Shown piece after piece: positions 58,549 through 64,000 of a DNA stretch of 64,000 nucleotides. A program made the translations under genes and the position numbers. The stretch comes from Megalonaias nervosa (lineage: Eukaryota; Mollusca; Bivalvia; Unionida; Unionidae). A model generated the notes under the pieces. The model saw only the letters and a program-made list of their open reading frames with translations. It did no database searches and was not told where the DNA came from. The first letter of the stretch is position 1, and every line of letters starts with the position of its first letter. The stretch spans positions 1 to 64,000 of the forward strand of contig JAECUM010093631.1 of NCBI GenBank assembly GCA_016617855.1, read 5' to 3'.

Positions 58549-61300
58549 ACTGACATGAAATTTGGGAGATATCAGGCAAACACTTACATGTGATTTTGTT
58601 GCCATGTCCCTCAACGTTTAATTAATTTCTTTGAAATTTGCCACACATTGACATCAGGCGAATACATACATTAGTTTTTATTGTTGCTTTAATTGTTTTT
58701 ACCATAATTATTCCCCATTCTCATAGTATAAATGCTTAATATATCCATTCTGGTGTGAGAATAGTCTCACACTTTTCCTTATGATTTTTCAGATGATTTC
58801 TTTTTTTTTTTATATATAGAATTATGTCCCTTTTATAGACAGAAGTTAGTGGAAGGTATCCCTGTCCAATGGACACATATGTAATTAATTTTTATTTATA
58901 AAAGACATTATTTATTCATTGTTGTATCAGTAGCATTCTTGGGCCAACTGCTTTATGGATCAAATATGAGGAATGTCTGGTGAGAAAAAAAAGGTCGTTT
59001 TGTGTGAACATGTGTTTTCGATATTAAAAAAGGTTAAGGCTTGAGTTATACATTTCAGGCTGCTCCACGAGATATTAGTCTAAACTGTGTTCCAAGTTCC
59101 AAATTCTGAATATAAAGATTTTGGAACAAAATCATCTACGGTGAAGAAGCTGAAAACATCATCGTCCTACACGAAGCCACACAATTCTCGTGCCTGCTAA
59201 AGAGAACTGACATAACAGTCGTGACAGATGTTAACTGTTTCCCCTGCGTTTAAAATGTCAGTCGTCGTGTACTGAAGTGCTTTTAACACGCAAACATTAC
59301 AAATAATGTTTCTCTAATCACATAATGACCACACATCACAAAACTCTAATTTCACACTTGCATGGCTTTTGTTGTTTTTAATTTGTATGACTCTTCAGTA
59401 AGCCTTGCCAAAATGGCGATTGGTACTTTGCGCCACGCACCCCTCCCCACCTTGCCCCATGACCCAAACACATTATACAACGAATTATTTCCACCTCAAA
59501 TTACTAAACACGTATACCTGAAAGTATCCAGATAATTCTATAGGTTAAGAAATTAGATAGGGACAATTATACGAAACTAATCCATGCTACCTCAAAGTCC
59601 AATGAATCCTGTACATTGTGACGTCTGCTCCTAGACATTGGCTAGTTACTCGGGTTGAGTAATATCTTCCCAAAACCGACTCCCCGTAATCAACAAATGT
59701 TTACTAAAATCCAACAAAGCTATAAACGGAGACGTAAATACAAAAAACAAAACAAAACACTTGCCCTAGGATTATTATAAAATAAAACAGACTTACATAT
59801 ATGATTCAAAATATCATGAATGACAAAATTAACTTTGAAAACTTCTGCTTGTTTATTATGTTTTTCTATTCTTCTTGTGACATCATTATATCCTTTGTTG
59901 ACCTGTTACAACAAACTCTCGTGCGTACTGTACTTGACCAATGAAAGCATTGTTTTCATAATTCGGGATCAGAACAATCGATAGAAGGGCAAAAAAGGTA
60001 TAATCTATCAATGGATTTCTTTAATGAACAAATTCAGGTTTTGTAAACTTTGTAGCCATCTCCGTTAGACTTAGATGATAGAACAATAAGTAGTTTTAAA
60101 TTTGCATCAAAGTTTCTATCTTGCAAATTAATTTGAAAATTTTTATGATTTTGTTTAGTTCATGTAGTTTTTCCATTGTTCTCTCTTTCCTTTGTTTTTA
60201 AGACTGTATTGTACTTTTTGTAATATTTCTTTTTTTCTTGCCACTCTTTTGATACATACTTTTATAAAGACTGAAATAAGAACAGGTTATAGTGAAGTTT
60301 GTAATTTATTTTTGTGTTGCGTTTTGGACGTCGTCTGAGATAAATTTATTTCGTACGTTTTCTAGTGAAAATTATACTAATATTACTGTACTAAGTTCAC
60401 CATTGATCTATTTCTTAAAATAAGATAAATTTGATAAATAAATGCACGTTTAAAGTAAGATACAAGTTCTTGTTGAATTATAGAGCAACCAGCTTTAAAG
60501 TCATGTTTATGTTAATTGTTAACATTGTTCAATATAACAGTAAGGTGTTGAAAGATGAATTGAAGAAATTTATCAAGTGCAAGTGCAGCCAGAAAAGGTA
60601 ACTCACAACAGGAGGTACATCAAGAGCTGAACAACTTGGAAAGCTTGACAAGAACTGAAGAAAGTCAAATCGGAAAGTTGAAGCAAGATCAAGATATAAC
60701 TAAAATAAGTAAGTATTAAACAAGTCATTGAAACATGCTGTTTTTATTTTTTGATAAGGTGGTGTAATTGTTCCCTTAGTTTGGATTTACGTATTTTAAA
60801 GCATACCTGAAGAGTTCTGTTATTAAAAACCTTATATAACTAATAAGCAGCCTGAGAGAAAAAAGAAGAGGTTAGAAAAGGACAATCATTTAAAATGATT
60901 ATGCAAAAATAACAAGCAAATTATTTCCAGAAATGCTTTAGTTGATATATGATCTTCATCACAAAAATGGCAGGTGGGACAAGCACTATAATTAATTAAT
61001 ACCGTCTACCCATGCAACATTAAATTCTACTCTTGCAGTTAGATACAGCGTACGTTTAAAGAAGTCGTGTCACGTGTCAGTAGATTCACAAAGTCACTTG
61101 CTAAAGTAAATTATTCCAATTTCATTGTCTCAGTTTACAGCAAATGATCTGATTGCGCAACGGAAACTACCAGACAATATTTATTTAGTAAATAAATGAG
61201 TGCCAGTCGAAGTAAGGGTGATAAATATATTTCGATGTTAACAAATAAACCTATGAGGTGAATAGTACAATAACTGACAAGAAGCAGTAGAGAAACAGGA
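58548..61300. other. Spacer between FBXO7 and the Polinton-like element
   Basis: AT-rich. 59340-59590 shares edge sequences with the dispersed repeat at 15.1-15.4 kb. The terminal inverted repeat expected at a Polinton end was not identified, because the partner end is outside the window. Confidence 0.35.
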
Positions 61301-61416
61301 GGTTTCTGGCTCAGAGACCCATTTCTCTAAATGGTTCTGGCTCAGAGACCACCACCAATAACTATCAAAAATGACCGCATTCCAAAAATGAAATAGAGGT
61401 TTCTGGCTCAGATACC
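61301..61416. repeat. Three copies of a 19-nt hairpin motif
   Basis: GGTTTCTGGCTCAGAGACC at 61301-61319, a one-base-shorter copy at 61333-61350, and a copy with GATACC at 61398-61416. Each can fold as an 8-bp stem (GGTTTCTG / CAGAGACC, one G-T pair) with a GCT loop. They lie about 125 nt or more past the stop of the 153-aa ORF, at the outer edge of the Polinton-like genes. Confidence 0.8.
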
Positions 61417-61541
61417 TCCATCTTGGATGACCTCATCTTATCCAAACAAATTTTTTTAGACCACCCCAACTAATGTCCGAAAGGACCACAACGACGATAT
61501 CGATTTTGTTACTAATGTTTCGTTAGATTATTTTATTTCTG

Positions 61542-62003
61542 TTACATCTTACCACCAATCATCAAAGTTTCAACTGTTGATATTAAAAATATTTCATCAT
61601 TGCTGTAATAAGGACTAAACTTAACTCTACAGCTCACACAACGACGAGACTCAAGTAAGTCTTTTATCTCTGGTTTACTAAGAGGATATTTTTTATCAAC
61701 AAAATACACTTTTGATCGATCAAGATCGATGGTAATTTTAGTATATTTTTGTTGACTGATTGGATTATGAAAATTATTTAATCCTTCTGACAATTCCCGG
61801 CTTAATTTTTCAAGATAATTAAAATAATCGCTGTCACCAGATCTTATAAGTGAAAGTTTTAGTCTTCTTTGAGAAAATCCATTGCCGCTAAAACATATTC
61901 CCGAAGTTTCATTTTTAATTTCAACTGTCAATTGTTTACCGTCTTTCATTAGATATTTAATCTTGCCATTGTTGCTGTTCTCAACTTCTATATTTTCAAA
62001 CAT
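61542..62003 (-). CDS. Unknown 153-aa protein downstream of the Polinton-like polymerase
   Basis: An intact frame from ATG at 62003 to TAA at 61542, with codon and base composition like the adjacent polymerase. The protein is polar and lysine-rich, with no signal peptide or membrane segment. It has a charged middle (about 45-100) and a C-terminal part with CVSCRVKF and alternating beta-like stretches (DEIFLISTVETLMI). I do not recognise a family. Size, position next to a protein-primed polymerase and predicted strands would suit a small nucleic-acid-binding accessory protein, but this is only a guess. It starts 32 nt after the end of the polymerase C-terminal remnant on the same strand. Its intactness contrasts with the heavily broken polymerase. 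Confidence 0.6.
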   Translation of the reverse strand: MFENIEVENSNNGKIKYLMKDGKQLTVEIKNETSGICFSGNGFSQRRLKLSLIRSGDSDYFNYLEKLSRELSEGLNNFHNPISQQKYTKITIDLDRSKVYFVDKKYPLSKPEIKDLLESRRCVSCRVKFSPYYSNDEIFLISTVETLMIGGKM

Positions 62004-62034
62004 TATTTATAAAGTTCACACAAAATTTCATACC

Positions 62035-64000
62035 CTAGTCATCGAATATAATATCAAGTACAGATCTATCGTCAATGACTTTGTCTTCACTACAGTACCC
62101 AAGTGCAAATGTATCTATTCCGTTTTCGCAATAACGTTTGTTATCAAAATTACTTAATCCGCGTTTTATGATAACATCTGTTTCAAGTTTGTAATGATTT
62201 GTTAGAATAGCCATTGCTCTAATAAACTAACACCTCCGTCAAGCGCTTACTTATAATCATCAAATCCAACAAAATCGCGTGGAAAATCTTTTGCTTGTTT
62301 TGTTATTTCATTATTGTCTAGCAGCACGGCATACATTTTACTTCGCAATCCGATAAAATATTTGATGATAAGAGAGTTTGTTTCATCCTTAAATTTATCA
62401 ATGACCTTTATATTTGTATCGTCATAAAATTTACTATCACGAGGATAATCGGAAAGATCAAATAGATGTCTGTTATCATAAATATCTTGATATGCGTCAT
62501 TGTCGGCGCAATCAACGCCATCTATTTCATAAACAAGTGAGTCAGTGTCGGTAAACAATAATCTACTTGACGGCCACTGCTTCTTAACAAAATTATAATG
62601 AAAATGGTACATGAGCCACTTCGATAAATCTAACACAGAAGCTCCAGCATAAATCGGTTTATTGAGTTTCAAATTTGTTTTTCGTCGCTGTATCGCGACA
62701 AGATTTTCATTAAAAATTTTTCATACTGACAAAATCATCATCTGATACAAATTTATTTCGGCGGTCGATATCATTAACTAGTTCGATGTTTACTCGTTTC
62801 CTAATACTTTCCATTGTCTTACCGAATACGGAGTTGTTCATGTGCTTAAAGAAGTTTTTCTCGAAATCAGTTTCAGCTACAGCTCTCCTTGACGTGTTTA
62901 AGCTAATATAACCTCTAATCCAAGGCGACTGATTAAAATTTAACACTCGATGAACTTTTCTCAAAACACGGCCTGCATCTACCGCCTGTTTTAAAACTTT
63001 GTAATGCAAAACATAATTTATCTTATTAAGTAAATTTGGAACAAGTTTTTTTTTACCATTTAATTTTGTCTCGGTGATGCTACTTCTTGTTGTTCTTTAG
63101 ATAACAAACTATAATCTATTATCATCGATTCCGCTCATAAAGGATAATCATTATATAAATTATGCAGCGTAGTAGGATAATCGAGATCAACTTCAACAAA
63201 ATACGAAATATCGTCGGGTATCCTTTTTTATGGCTCCGCCAGAAATTGATCAGGTGTAATCCAGCGAAATCCACCAAATGGCATTTGTTCTGACATTGCA
63301 TAATCGTGTAAATTATTTGCGTCTAGATAAATGATGTATATCAATGGTTTGTTAGGAATATAATCTTTCGTATACTTATTATTTGCTTCCGAATATTGAT
63401 TTGTTATAACGCTAATGCCGCCTCGGATACCTTTTTCGATAAAATTAAACATGTCAACATCTGTTAGCAGTTCCAACTCGATATTACTAAACTTTAACAA
63501 ATCATCCCAAGATAATCCAGGAGCAGATAATACCAACAAGGATCTAATCCGTAATTGTTATAACTTACTTTTCGAAAACTCTCAAATACAACCGCCAACA
63601 ATAATACATCCGTTTTCAAATACAAATTATGATAATCGCCAAACGTTTTGCAATCGAATTCTCTCCAAATATCTTGTGCGTACTCATACTCATCATCTGA
63701 TATATTTTCATTGTTTAGTTGCGAATAAAATTTATCTTTTTCAGGTAAAGAAGATTCATCAAATTTACTCCAACAGTCGAGATACTCAAACGGAAACACT
63801 CCTTTTTTGTCAGCAAGTTTGATTTATCCTTAAAGCAATCTTTAACGTTATAAAAATCATTACAGTCTTTTACTAGCTCATCTAATGATGCTGCCATAAA
63901 CAGCAAGCTGTCGATGAAACGCAACTTACCTAAAGTAACTGACATATATTTTTAAACATTATTTGGGATACACTTGATTATGTTATCAAGTTTTAAACGA
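62035..64000 (-). pseudogene. Family-B protein-primed DNA polymerase, Polinton/Maverick or adintovirus type, broken and partial
   Basis: Would copy the element by protein-primed synthesis. Minus-strand pieces, N to C: 63945-63715 (GKLRFIDSLLFMAASLDEL, 3'-5' exonuclease side), 63799-63494 (LYLKTDVLLLA), 63539-63228 (GIRGGIS and motif A YLDANN), about 63227-63080, 63009-62710 (motif B NNSVFGKTMES), 62672-62247 (motif C TDTDS), 62214-62035 (C-terminal piece with DNKRY). Breaks: in-frame TAA 63952-63954; frame changes near 63803-63808, 63530-63545, 63225-63233, 63070-63090 and 62706-62716; in-frame TGA 63135-63137; another break between 62214 and 62247. Several sit in A/T homopolymers, so either decay or sequencing indels could be responsible. 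The N-terminal part lies beyond the window end. No integrase, ATPase, protease or capsid gene is visible here, so Polinton versus adintovirus-like cannot be settled. Confidence 0.88.

Overview
The window looks like nuclear DNA of a mollusc, probably a bivalve. The evidence is intron-rich animal gene structure, AT-rich low-complexity spacers, many GA/TA/CA microsatellites, and tRNA-derived SINEs, one of which resembles the molluscan RUDI type. No bacterial operon structure is present. The species call is an inference, since no marker gene allows more.

Layout. (1) 1-3.6 kb: a plus-strand secreted trypsin-like serine protease of the PRSS23/PRSS35 type, with its whole coding sequence in one exon (1629-2759). 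(2) 3.3-21 kb: gene-free spacer made of minisatellites, SINE pieces, a mariner transposase relic, a solo-LTR-like element with a 4-bp target duplication (15416-16400) and degenerate tandem repeats. (3) 21.1-57.8 kb: one minus-strand gene in ten coding exons. I assembled it from splice sites and recognise it as FBXO7: ubiquitin-like domain, FP dimerisation domain, F-box, and a proline/arginine-rich tail with an RFDP motif. Exon phases agree throughout and the ten pieces sum to 1500 nt (499 aa plus stop). Its introns hold most of the mobile DNA: a 1.63-kb pogo/Tigger-like element with TA duplication, a DIRS-like tyrosine-recombinase retrotransposon relic, a 5'-truncated LINE with target duplication, a hAT deletion derivative with an 8-bp duplication, SINEs with perfect target duplications, and a nearly perfect 48-bp minisatellite. 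Several arrays or mobile-element pieces start within tens of bases of splice donors. (4) 57.8-61.3 kb: the FBXO7 promoter side (CCAAT, ETS-like and CACGTG motifs), then spacer. (5) 61.3 kb to the window end: the minus-strand end of a Polinton/Maverick or adintovirus-like element. It carries a family-B protein-primed DNA polymerase broken by many stops and frameshifts, an intact unknown 153-aa ORF downstream, and three copies of a 19-nt hairpin motif at the outer edge.

The two cellular genes are not obviously linked in function. FBXO7 acts in the cell (SCF ubiquitin ligase, proteasome regulation through the PI31-type FP domain), while the protease carries a signal peptide. Everything rests on reading the sequence and on memory of the families; no searches were run.
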